A stretch of DNA of 15,048 nucleotides from an uncultured Clostridium sp. (GTDB lineage: Bacteria; Bacillota; Clostridia; Lachnospirales; Lachnospiraceae): NCBI GenBank assembly GCA_900551225.1, contig URUZ01000093.1:1-15048 (forward strand). The letters are read 5' to 3'. Under the pieces are notes generated by a model, which was not told the origin of the DNA, did no database searches, and saw nothing but the letters and a program-made list of their open reading frames with translations. This document shows, one piece after another, positions 1 to 6,515 of this stretch (position 1 is the first letter of the stretch; each line of letters opens with the position of its first letter). A program made the position numbers and the translations under genes.

Positions 1-49
1 GGACGGAGGCATCCAGCTCCGCCCGCGTACCCCTTCCACGCCTACCCCC

Positions 50-1210
50 TCAATACTCCTCCAGCGCCCTCACCGCCACCGCCACCTCATCCATCGTATT
101 AAAAGGCGAAAAACTAAACCGCACAGCCCCCTGTTCCCTTGTTCCCAAAGCCATGTGCATCAGCGGCGCACAGTGGCCGCCTGGGCGGGTGTAGATCTCA
201 TGCTCCTGGGCCAGATAGTCGCTGACTGCTCCCGAGTCCTCATCCCCCAGGTTCAGGGACACCACTGCCGCCCGCTCCTCTGTCTCAAAGTCGCCATAGA
301 TCCGCACCCCCGGCAGCTCTCTCACCTGCCTGTAAAATGCCTGCATCAGCCTCTGTTCCTTCTCCCGCAGGCTGTCAATCCCCTGTTCACGTATATACTC
401 CAGAGCCGCCCTCAGCCCGGCGATGCCGTGGCCGTTCAGGGTCCCCGCCTCCAGCAGCGTGGGCATCACACCGGGATGCTCCTTTGAATAAGTCATGATT
501 CCGCTCCCCCCGCTGAGCAGCGGCCGGACCGCAACGCCCTTATTCAGACAGATCCCGCCGGTCCCCTGGGGGCCCATCAGCCCCTTGTGGCCCGTGAAGC
601 AGAGGATGTCAATATTGTCCTTTTCCATATCGATCGGCAGCACCCCGGCTGTCTGGGAGGCGTCCACTATCAGAAGGGCGCCCGCCCGGCGGCACCAGCG
701 GCCCACACGTCCGATATCCGTCACATTCCCGGTGAGGTTGGAGGCATGGGTGACCACCACCGCCTTAGTACCTGGGGTGATGGCAGTCTCCAGGGCGGCT
801 TCATCCAGCCTTCCCCTCCGTCGGACCGGGCTGTCCTCCGGCTCCTGCTCTCCCACGCAGCCCGTGATCACCAGCTCCACCCCCAGCTTCTCCATCTCAT
901 AGAGAGGCCGCAGCACGCTGTTGTGTTCCAACACAGTGGTGACCACCCGGTCCCCGGGAGCCAGCACCCCCTTGATGGCCATGTTCAGGCTCTCTGTGGA
1001 GTTGGCCGTAAACGCCACCTGCTCAGGCCCCGGCGCGTGAAACAGCTGGGCCAGCATCTCCCTGGTCTCAAAGATCACCCGGGCGCTGGCCAGGGCTGCC
1101 TGATGGGTCCCGCGGGAACAGTTACCCATGGAGGTAATCGCCTCAGCCACGGCCCGGGCCACCTGCTCAGGTCTGTAAAATGACGTGGCAGCGCTGTCCA
1201 GATAGATCAT
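50..1210 (-). CDS. Cysteine desulfurase family protein (class V aminotransferase fold), SDMH-associated
   Basis: This is a PLP enzyme of 386 aa in the NifS/SufS-like superfamily, close to the TIGR01977 group found beside selD in SDMH clusters. Seen: N-terminal MIYLDSAATS, H96 in LEHNS, D183 in VDASQ, the PLP lysine K209 in GHKGLMGPQGTGG, and a candidate catalytic cysteine C347 in RPGGHCAPLMH. The family moves sulfur or selenium from cysteine or selenocysteine. Supplying selenium to SelD or YqeB is inference from context. I chose the ATG at 1210, not an in-frame start at 1279, because the family begins at this motif. The ATG also overlaps the yqeB stop as ATGA, implying translational coupling. 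It is the last complete gene of the selD unit. No terminator is visible in the 49 bases left downstream, so the operon may continue outside the window. Confidence 0.88.
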   Translation of the reverse strand: MIYLDSAATSFYRPEQVARAVAEAITSMGNCSRGTHQAALASARVIFETREMLAQLFHAPGPEQVAFTANSTESLNMAIKGVLAPGDRVVTTVLEHNSVLRPLYEMEKLGVELVITGCVGEQEPEDSPVRRRGRLDEAALETAITPGTKAVVVTHASNLTGNVTDIGRVGRWCRRAGALLIVDASQTAGVLPIDMEKDNIDILCFTGHKGLMGPQGTGGICLNKGVAVRPLLSGGSGIMTYSKEHPGVMPTLLEAGTLNGHGIAGLRAALEYIREQGIDSLREKEQRLMQAFYRQVRELPGVRIYGDFETEERAAVVSLNLGDEDSGAVSDYLAQEHEIYTRPGGHCAPLMHMALGTREQGAVRFSFSPFNTMDEVAVAVRALEEY

Positions 1211-2031
1211 TCCTCTACCTGCTTTCCCCGCTTCATCTCCAGATACAGAAGAGCCTCCAGCACGGATCCTGCGATGCACCGGGCCTTGTCCGAGATGGTG
1301 AAGCAGTTCTCATACTCGCTCTCCCTGGGATCAATATCCGCAATTTTAAAGCCCTCTGTCACAGGGTAGCAGTCCCGGATCAGCCCCCGGAGAATGCCGG
1401 TGAGACTGGCCTCCACCGGTACCTCCCCATGGCCTGTGACCACGATTCCGATCTGCCGGCCCTTCTCCACCATATCCCCTATGGCCGCCTTTCCCATGAA
1501 AATGCCTCTGGCCGGGGAGTGGATCACCCGCTCCTTCCCCGCGCCGCCGATGACGCCGGGCACTCCGGTGTTGGGCAGGGCGCTGCCGCTGCCGATGATC
1601 CGGCCCAGATTGTGTCCCCGCATGGTTTCAATCACCAGATCCGCCTCAAAGCCAGGCCCCAGCCCAACGGTCATGGGCGCCATGGTTCTGGTGGTCCCCA
1701 GGTTCTTCTTGGCCAGGATGGCATCCACCAGGGCCCAGGGCTTTACCTGGTCCAGGCAGGCGCACTCCGGGTCTGTCAAGAGGGCCACATCCCCCTGGGC
1801 AATGATCTCCATGGCCTCCTCCACATTGGCCCCATGGCGGCAAATGACGCCCTCCACCTCGCTGACACCGTCGTATACTGCCTCCGAGAGGGCCACATGG
1901 CGGCGGATGGCAGAGGGGTACCCCGTCTCCAGCACCAATACGGGGTAACCGCACCGCCTTAATTTATGAATGGTTCCGGTAGCGATATCCCCGCCGCCCC
2001 GGACCACCACCAGCTGATTCTGTCGTTCCAT
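1207..2031 (-). CDS. yqeB: Selenium-dependent molybdenum hydroxylase maturation protein YqeB
   Basis: The protein has 274 aa and resembles the short clostridial YqeB family (TIGR03309), an accessory factor for selenium-dependent molybdenum hydroxylases. Seen: a glycine-rich Rossmann-like start, VVVRGGGDIATG (residues 8-19), then conserved-looking blocks RHGANVEEAM, GLGPGFEADLVIETMRGHN and GSALPNTGVPG. The family is thought to help place the labile selenium ligand on the Mo cofactor; the exact chemistry is not established. The ATG at 2031 has an AGGAGG site about 10 nt upstream and lies 14 bp after the yedF stop. The 3' end overlaps the desulfurase-like gene by 4 bp (ATGA). It sits directly between selenium-handling genes, which supports the call. 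Confidence 0.9.
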   Translation of the reverse strand: MERQNQLVVVRGGGDIATGTIHKLRRCGYPVLVLETGYPSAIRRHVALSEAVYDGVSEVEGVICRHGANVEEAMEIIAQGDVALLTDPECACLDQVKPWALVDAILAKKNLGTTRTMAPMTVGLGPGFEADLVIETMRGHNLGRIIGSGSALPNTGVPGVIGGAGKERVIHSPARGIFMGKAAIGDMVEKGRQIGIVVTGHGEVPVEASLTGILRGLIRDCYPVTEGFKIADIDPRESEYENCFTISDKARCIAGSVLEALLYLEMKRGKQVEE

Positions 2032-2045
2032 AATCCTGCTTCCTC

Positions 2046-2825
2046 CTATGGACGCACCAGCAGGGCTGCGCCGGTCATCCGTTCTGCGATTTCATACATA
2101 TTGGTCACTCCGCCAACGGCCAGCTGATCGCCCAGACCATAGTGGTTTAGGCAGGTTCCGCAGGTCAGCACCTCTGTGCCCTGAGCTTCCAGGGCCTTTA
2201 GATCCTCCAGAGAATCCGATCCCTCACAGGACAGCTTTGCGCCGCCGTTGTACAAAAGCACCGTTCCCGGCAGCACGTCCTGCTGGGTCAGGGCGTACAC
2301 AAACCCCTTCATCAGAAGGGTTCCAAGCGCCTCATCGCCCTGCCCCATCTGGTTGGAGGACAGCACCACCACCATGCCCTTTCTGCGGCTGTCCGGCTGG
2401 CAGGATATGTCCTCCGGCCGAGCTGCTGTCTCTGGGTCAGCTGTCTCTGGGCCTGCTGTCTCTGGGCCTGCTGCCTCTGGGTCTGCTGCCTCAGGGCCTG
2501 CTGTCTCTGGGCCTGCTGCCTCTGGGTCTGCTGTCTCTGGACCTGCTGTCTCTGGACCTGCAGAGGCGGTCCCGCCCTGTCCGGCGGCATTTCCCACCGC
2601 GCCTGCAGCGGCCCCGGCTTCTATCTCCACCAGGAACTCCCTGTCGCTTACCTTCTCATATTTGGACTTAAGCCCCCTGTGGTCCGCCAGCTTTCTCAGG
2701 TTCTGCACAGCGATCTCATTGTCCACCACCACTTCCACAATCTCCCCTGCCTTGCTTGCCTCCAGCGCCCTCTTGGCCTCAATTACCGGCAATGGGCACT
2801 GTTTTCCCCGCTCATCTAACCGCAT
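2046..2825 (-). CDS. yedF: YedF-type selenium metabolism sulfurtransferase-like protein with expanded repeat linker
   Basis: A two-domain protein of 259 aa. Residues 1-70 are a TusA/SirA-like domain with the CPxP motif (C10-P-L-P13) that carries persulfide or perselenide sulfur/selenium in relatives. Residues 150-259 are a DsrE-like domain with cysteines C200, C222 and C225 (CGTC). Together this is the YedF arrangement (TIGR03527) seen beside selD. Between them is an unusual low-complexity linker: nine tandem pentapeptides of AGPET/ADPEA type at residues 89-133, making the protein longer than the usual roughly 200 aa. I prefer the ATG at 2825 over a TTG at 2852. AGGA sits about 6 nt upstream of the ATG, and the domain conventionally begins here. 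The gene follows selD by 16 bp. A role in selenium transfer to SelD is inferred. Confidence 0.88.
   Translation of the reverse strand: MRLDERGKQCPLPVIEAKRALEASKAGEIVEVVVDNEIAVQNLRKLADHRGLKSKYEKVSDREFLVEIEAGAAAGAVGNAAGQGGTASAGPETAGPETADPEAAGPETAGPEAADPEAAGPETAGPETADPETAARPEDISCQPDSRRKGMVVVLSSNQMGQGDEALGTLLMKGFVYALTQQDVLPGTVLLYNGGAKLSCEGSDSLEDLKALEAQGTEVLTCGTCLNHYGLGDQLAVGGVTNMYEIAERMTGAALLVRP
2425..2559 (-). repeat. Nine tandem 15-bp repeats inside yedF
   Basis: Nine direct copies of a 15-bp unit, plus-strand consensus GCTGTCTCTGGGCCT, run without gaps. Variation falls at a few fixed positions (T/C, G/A, CCT/TCT/TCA). Because the unit is a multiple of three, the frame is kept and encodes nine pentapeptides (AGPET, ADPEA and variants) in the linker between the TusA-like and DsrE-like domains. 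Copies are near-identical at the DNA level, which suggests recent slippage or recombination and likely length variation between strains. Long open frames on the other strand through this stretch are by-products of the repeat. Confidence 0.95.
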
Positions 2826-2841
2826 CTCATTTCCTGCCTTT

Positions 2842-3867
2842 CTATCTGACAATAATTGATTTATCCTGTTTCTCTGTCACTTCCCCCACCACTGCGCAGG
2901 GCAGCCCCAGCTTCTGAAGCTCCTCCAGTGCAGCAGCGGCGTCCTCTTTTTCCATGGACACCAGCAGCCCGCCGGAGGTCTGGGGATCGAACAGGATCTC
3001 CTCCATGGCAAAGGAGGTATCCACGAACTCCACCTTGTCCTTTACATGGTTCCTGTTGCGCTGTCCGGCCGCCGTAATATAGAACTCCTCCACATAATCC
3101 GGACACTGGGGGATATAGGGAATCTGATCCTGGTACACCACTGCGCTGTAGGCATCCCCCAGCATCTCACAGAGGTGGGCCAGGAAACCAAAGCCCGTCA
3201 CATCCGTGCAGCCGTGGGTTCTGAACCGGCGCACTGCCTCCGAGGCATAGCGGTTCAGGGTGGTCATGGAGCGGACCGCCAGATCCAGGGCCTCCTGGGA
3301 TACTCCGCCCATGCGGGAAGCGGTGCAGACAATGCCCACGCCCAGGGGCTTGGTGAGAATCAGGGCATCGCCCGCCTTACAGCCATTGTTGGCGAACACT
3401 TTATCCGGGTGAATGGTGCCGGTGACGGACAGGCCGTACTTCACGTCCGAATCTGCAATGGAGTGGCCTCCTGCCAGCACGCCGCCCGCCTCCTTCACCT
3501 TCTCGCTTCCCCCCAGCAGAATCCTGCCCAGAATATTCAGGTCCATGGCCTCCGGGAAGCACACGATGTTCAGCGCGGTCTTTACATCCCCGCCCATGGC
3601 GTAGATATCGCTGAGGGCGTTGGCTGCCGCAATCTGCCCGAACACATAAGGGTCCTCCACCATGGGAGGGAAGAAATCCAGGGTCTGTACAATGGCCAGA
3701 TCCTCAGTCAGCTTGTACACCGCTGCATCGTCCGCCCCCTCATACCCGATCAAAAGATTGGGATCGTAAGTCTTTGGGATTTTATCCAATACATGGGACA
3801 ATGCCCCTGGTCCCAGCTTGGCCGTACAGCCGCCGCCCCTGCAAAATACAATTGGTTCCTGTTCCAT
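2842..3867 (-). CDS. selD: Selenide, water dikinase (selenophosphate synthetase)
   Basis: SelD makes selenophosphate from selenide and ATP in the cytosol. The 341-aa protein is full length for the family. Seen: the N-terminal active-site loop GGGCTAKLGPG with C14 and K17, aligning with E. coli Cys17 and Lys20; acidic metal-binding motifs GADDAAVY, TLDFFPPMVEDPY and ANALSDIYAMGG; the CTDVTGFGFLAHL block; and the FDPQTSGGLL signature near the C terminus. The active-site residue is Cys, not Sec. The ATG at 3867 has GGAGGT about 10 nt upstream and lies 18 bp after the ModE-like gene. With no selenocysteine gene in view, the selenophosphate is most simply assigned to the molybdenum hydroxylase cofactor, though selA/selB elsewhere cannot be excluded. 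Confidence 0.97.
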   Translation of the reverse strand: MEQEPIVFCRGGGCTAKLGPGALSHVLDKIPKTYDPNLLIGYEGADDAAVYKLTEDLAIVQTLDFFPPMVEDPYVFGQIAAANALSDIYAMGGDVKTALNIVCFPEAMDLNILGRILLGGSEKVKEAGGVLAGGHSIADSDVKYGLSVTGTIHPDKVFANNGCKAGDALILTKPLGVGIVCTASRMGGVSQEALDLAVRSMTTLNRYASEAVRRFRTHGCTDVTGFGFLAHLCEMLGDAYSAVVYQDQIPYIPQCPDYVEEFYITAAGQRNRNHVKDKVEFVDTSFAMEEILFDPQTSGGLLVSMEKEDAAAALEELQKLGLPCAVVGEVTEKQDKSIIVR

Positions 3868-3885
3868 TTAAGTCATTACCTCCAT

Positions 3886-4278
3886 CTATTGTTCCGCTTC
3901 CCGGTCTGCCGCCTGGGACTCTATCTGCTCCATCCATTCTCCGGTAAAATGCTGTTCAAACAGCTGATCCAGCGCACTCCTGGAAGCCTGAATAAATGCC
4001 TCATAGTGTTCCAGGATCTCCCGGGCCTCCTCCGTCAGCGTGGAGCCTCCGCCGTCCTTGCCCCCGGTCTCCCGGTCCGTCAGGGTAATCCCCCACTCCT
4101 TCTCCGTCTCCTTTAAGATCTTCCAGGCCTTGCTGTACGCCATATTCATGGCCGCAGCCGCCCCCTGCAGTGAGCCGTTTTTCTCCACGTTCCGGAGCAG
4201 TGTGGCAATTCCCGGGCCGAAGGCCTTATTCTTTCCATACAGTTTAATTGAAACACCGTAGCGCAGCTTATCATCCAT
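3886..4278 (-). CDS. ModE-like winged helix-turn-helix regulator (DNA-binding domain only)
   Basis: A 130-aa protein resembling the N-terminal domain of ModE, the molybdate-responsive regulator. Seen: a helix-turn-helix region at about residues 35-62 (NGSLQGAAAAMNMAYSKAW), a glycine-rich wing (TGGKDGGGSTL, 71-81) followed by TEEAREILEHYE, and a charged C-terminal tail. The C-terminal molybdate-binding (MOP/TOBE) domain of classical ModE is absent, so direct molybdate sensing is not supported. The ATG at 4278 is preferred over an upstream in-frame codon at 4350. An AAAGGGG site lies about 11 nt before it, and a -10 element lies within the longer reading frame. It is first in the selD unit and may regulate that unit or the purine genes (inference). 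Confidence 0.82.
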   Translation of the reverse strand: MDDKLRYGVSIKLYGKNKAFGPGIATLLRNVEKNGSLQGAAAAMNMAYSKAWKILKETEKEWGITLTDRETGGKDGGGSTLTEEAREILEHYEAFIQASRSALDQLFEQHFTGEWMEQIESQAADREAEQ

Positions 4279-4330
4279 TTTAGAACGCCCCTTTCTTAAA
4301 TCAACCGATACCATTTTCCATCTATAAGGC

Positions 4331-4360
4331 ATTATATCAGAAATGCGCATTGCCGCGCAA
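4331..4360 (-). promoter_or_regulatory. Possible promoter directly before the ModE-like gene
   Basis: On the minus strand TTGCGC (4360-4355) is followed after 18 bp by a perfect TATAAT (4336-4331). The -10 match is strong but the -35 is weak (3 of 6). It would start transcription about 45 bp before the ModE-like ATG, past the upstream hairpin terminator. The spacer includes the palindrome ATGCGCAT and repeated TGCGC, which could be an operator. Confidence 0.45.
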
Positions 4361-4405
4361 GAGCATGGCCCATGGTTATATTTTTAAAAGAATAACGACC
4401 GCCGC

Positions 4406-4456
4406 AAAAAAAGCCGCTTCGTCCATATCATCTGACCTGGACAAAAGCCGGCTTTT
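4406..4456 (-). terminator. Long hairpin terminator or attenuator before the selenium operon
   Basis: Minus-strand RNA from 4456 can fold AAAAGCCG against CGGCUUUU, then a 2-nt bulge, four pairs with two G-U, and GUCCA against UGGAC, closed by a 12-nt loop. Seven U residues (4412-4406) end the structure, an intrinsic terminator layout. It lies about 90 nt after the hydantoinase stop but also about 40 nt downstream of the promoter at 4502-4524. It may therefore end the upstream operon, act as an attenuator for the selD operon, or both. Confidence 0.7.
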
Positions 4457-4501
4457 AATCGTTGTGCAGAAAGCTCCAAAATGCGATCCTTAACTTTGAT
4501 G

Positions 4502-4529
4502 CTATTATAACATATTTTCAGATAGATGC
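4502..4529 (-). promoter_or_regulatory. Extended -10 promoter between the hydantoinase and selenium operons
   Basis: On the minus strand TTGCAT (4529-4524) is followed after 16 bp by TATAAT (4507-4502). The -10 is preceded by TGT, giving an extended -10 (TGnTATAAT). The predicted start near 4495 gives a leader of about 90 nt that runs straight into the hairpin at 4406-4456. No gene start lies before that hairpin, so the product is either a short RNA or an attenuated leader for the ModE-selD unit. Confidence 0.55.
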
Positions 4530-4545
4530 AAGATTTTGTTGATCC

Positions 4546-5928
4546 TTACAAACTGTATTTCCCTCTCTTCACAAACCTGCCGGCGTTCTCCAGCACCACC
4601 TGCTGCTCCCTCACCACATGGCTGCCCCGCAGGAATACATCCTCCACCCGGGCCGTCACCTTGGTGCCCTCAAACGGGGCGTAGTCCACGTTCTGTACCT
4701 GGTCTGCTGCGGTAATCACATCCTCCACGCCCGTCTTTAACACCACAATATCCGCGTCGCTTCCCGGGGCAATCACACCCTTTCTGGGGTACATACCGTA
4801 GAGCTTGGCCGGGTTTTCGCATAAGAGCCGGCACATCTTCTCCTTTGTAATGCGGCCCGCGTCCACGCCATAGGTGTACAGCAGCGTTCCCCTGGTCTCC
4901 ACGCCGGGCATTCCGCCTGGAATCTTGGTAAAGTCCTCCTTCCCCAGATCCTTCTGGGCGGTGGTAAAGCTGCAGTGGTCCGTGGACACGGTCTGAATGT
5001 CTCCCGCCGCCAGAGCCTTCCACAGGCACTCCTGGTCCCCCGCTTTGCGCAGCGGGGGCGCGCACACATACTTGGCGGCCTCCATGCCCGGGCGCTCATA
5101 CAGGCTGTCGTCCATCAGCAGATACTGGGGACAGGTCTCAGCGTACACCTTCTGTCCCCGCCTTCTGGCTTCCATGATCACATCATATCCCTCCTTACAG
5201 GTCAGATGCACCACAATCACGGGGATATCCACCACCTCCGCCAGACGCAGCAGCCGGTCTATGGCCTCCGCCTCCGCCGCTGCCGGGCGGGTTGCGGGAT
5301 GGCTGGGCACACCCATGAGGCCCTTTGCTTTAGCCTCCGCCTGGAGTGCTGCGATCATGCCGCTGTTCTCACAATGGACGCCCGTTATACCACCGGCCTC
5401 CTTTAAGCGGCGCAGAATCTGGAAAATGGTTTGGTCGTCCACCTGGGTGTCATAGGTCATATACAGTTTAAAGGAGGTGACGCCCTCAGCCATCATGTCG
5501 TCGATCTCCCTGCTCACCGACGGATTCCAGTCTGAGATGGACATATGAAAGCTGTAATCACAGGAGCAGCTCCCGTCCGCCTTACTGTGCCAGTTCTGAA
5601 GGCCCTGAGCCAGGCTCTCCCCCTGGTACTGGGTGCCGAAGTCCACAATGGTGGTGGTTCCGCCGCGGATTGCCGCCCTGGTTCCCGTCCTGAAATCGTC
5701 CGCTGTCACCGTCCCTGCCACATGGAGGTCAAAATGTGTGTGCGCATCAATGAATCCCGGGTACAGCAGACAGCCGGATACATCATGAACCAGCGTATCC
5801 CCGTCTGACAGGCGCTTCATCTCCTCTGGGTTTCCCACTGCGGCCACTATCTCCCCGTCAATCAGCACATCCGCCGGATAACTGCCGCTTCCGGACACCA
5901 CCACGCCGCCTTTTAACAATTGCTTCAT
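4546..5928 (-). CDS. hyuA: Dihydropyrimidinase/hydantoinase-family cyclic amidohydrolase
   Basis: A 460-aa metal-dependent hydrolase that opens cyclic ureides or hydantoins, matching the size of E. coli HyuA. Seen ligands of the binuclear metal site: H62 and H64 in DAHTHFD, the carboxylated lysine K153 in SFKLYMTYD, H184 in GVHCEN, H240 in VVHLTCK and D316 in STDHCSF. HyuA-like genes occur with ssnA, ygfK and xdh in published anaerobic urate/purine degradation clusters, so the likely substrate is a purine-derived ring. That is inference. I chose the ATG at 5928: AAAGGAG sits about 10 nt before it, whereas an in-frame GTG at 5937 is too close to that site. The gene follows the GNAT gene by 15 bp and ends before a promoter-terminator region. 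Confidence 0.9.
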   Translation of the reverse strand: MKQLLKGGVVVSGSGSYPADVLIDGEIVAAVGNPEEMKRLSDGDTLVHDVSGCLLYPGFIDAHTHFDLHVAGTVTADDFRTGTRAAIRGGTTTIVDFGTQYQGESLAQGLQNWHSKADGSCSCDYSFHMSISDWNPSVSREIDDMMAEGVTSFKLYMTYDTQVDDQTIFQILRRLKEAGGITGVHCENSGMIAALQAEAKAKGLMGVPSHPATRPAAAEAEAIDRLLRLAEVVDIPVIVVHLTCKEGYDVIMEARRRGQKVYAETCPQYLLMDDSLYERPGMEAAKYVCAPPLRKAGDQECLWKALAAGDIQTVSTDHCSFTTAQKDLGKEDFTKIPGGMPGVETRGTLLYTYGVDAGRITKEKMCRLLCENPAKLYGMYPRKGVIAPGSDADIVVLKTGVEDVITAADQVQNVDYAPFEGTKVTARVEDVFLRGSHVVREQQVVLENAGRFVKRGKYSL

Positions 5929-5943
5929 ATATGTCACGCTCCT

Positions 5944-6477
5944 TTATGATTGTTGTCCGACATCATTAATACTGCCTGTGGGGCCGCCAGTGCGTCCCAT
6001 CTCCTCCAGCCGTTTCCCGTCAATCCGGTACACCGTCCAGTCGCTCATTGGCTCCGCGCCCATACCAAGGTAGAAGTCAATGCTGCTCTTGTTCCAGTCC
6101 AGGCACCACCATTCCAGCCGCCCGCAGCCCCGCTCCACGGCGATCCCTGCCAGTTTCTCAAGGAATGTCTTTCCATAGCCCCGGCCGCGGTATTCGGGCC
6201 TCACATACAGGTCCTCCAGGTATATGCCCGCTCTTCCCAGGAAGGTGGAAAAGTTGTGGAAGAACAGGGCAAATCCCGCCGGTTCCCCGCCGCATTCCCC
6301 GATCAGCACCTCAGCCTTCTGTCTCTCAAACAGCCATTCCCGCAGCAGCTCCTCAGTGGCCACCACCTCGCCTAGCATCCCCTCATAATCTGCCAGTTCC
6401 CGGATAAAACGCAGAACCAGAGACACATCCTCTGGTTCTGCATACCGGATCACAAGGCCTGAATTCTCTTTCGTCAT
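5944..6477 (-). CDS. GNAT-family N-acetyltransferase, SSAT/diamine acetyltransferase-like
   Basis: A 177-aa single-domain GNAT protein. Seen: IRYAEPEDV start, IYLEDLYVRPEYRGRGYGKTF (residues 85-105) with the acetyl-CoA loop R97-G-R-G-Y-G102, and WWCLDWNKSSIDFYLGMGAEP near 123-143. These blocks resemble spermidine/spermine and thialysine acetyltransferases, where the enzyme transfers an acetyl group to a primary amine. The actual substrate is unknown. The ATG at 6477 has AAGGAG about 9 nt upstream; the longer frame back to 6582 would overlap xdhAC and adds a low-quality N terminus. The gene lies 38 bp after xdhAC and 15 bp before the hydantoinase gene, so it is probably co-transcribed with the purine genes. 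It is not a known core SDMH component. Confidence 0.85.
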   Translation of the reverse strand: MTKENSGLVIRYAEPEDVSLVLRFIRELADYEGMLGEVVATEELLREWLFERQKAEVLIGECGGEPAGFALFFHNFSTFLGRAGIYLEDLYVRPEYRGRGYGKTFLEKLAGIAVERGCGRLEWWCLDWNKSSIDFYLGMGAEPMSDWTVYRIDGKRLEEMGRTGGPTGSINDVGQQS

Positions 6478-6515
6478 TCTGCCTGTCTCCTTGTCACTAT
6501 GATATTTTCTGCCCT

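Noticed and set aside
1..49. Start of another minus-strand gene downstream of the desulfurase-like gene
   Set aside because: A GTG with a G-rich upstream stretch is present, but fewer than 15 codons are visible and no family can be recognised.
1211..1279. N-terminal extension of the desulfurase-like gene to 1279
   Set aside because: The extra 23 residues overlap yqeB, have no family resemblance, and the ATG at 1210 makes a standard ATGA overlap.
2826..2852. TTG start for yedF overlapping selD
   Set aside because: The ATG at 2825 has a better-placed ribosome site and begins at the conserved domain start.
2048..2859. Plus-strand open frames across yedF
   Set aside because: They exist because the 15-bp repeat has no stop in several frames. 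The minus-strand frame has clear TusA-like and DsrE-like domains.
3046..4116. A 356-codon plus-strand frame opposite selD and the ModE-like gene
   Set aside because: The minus strand carries SelD with all expected motifs. The plus frame has no recognisable domain and spans two genes.
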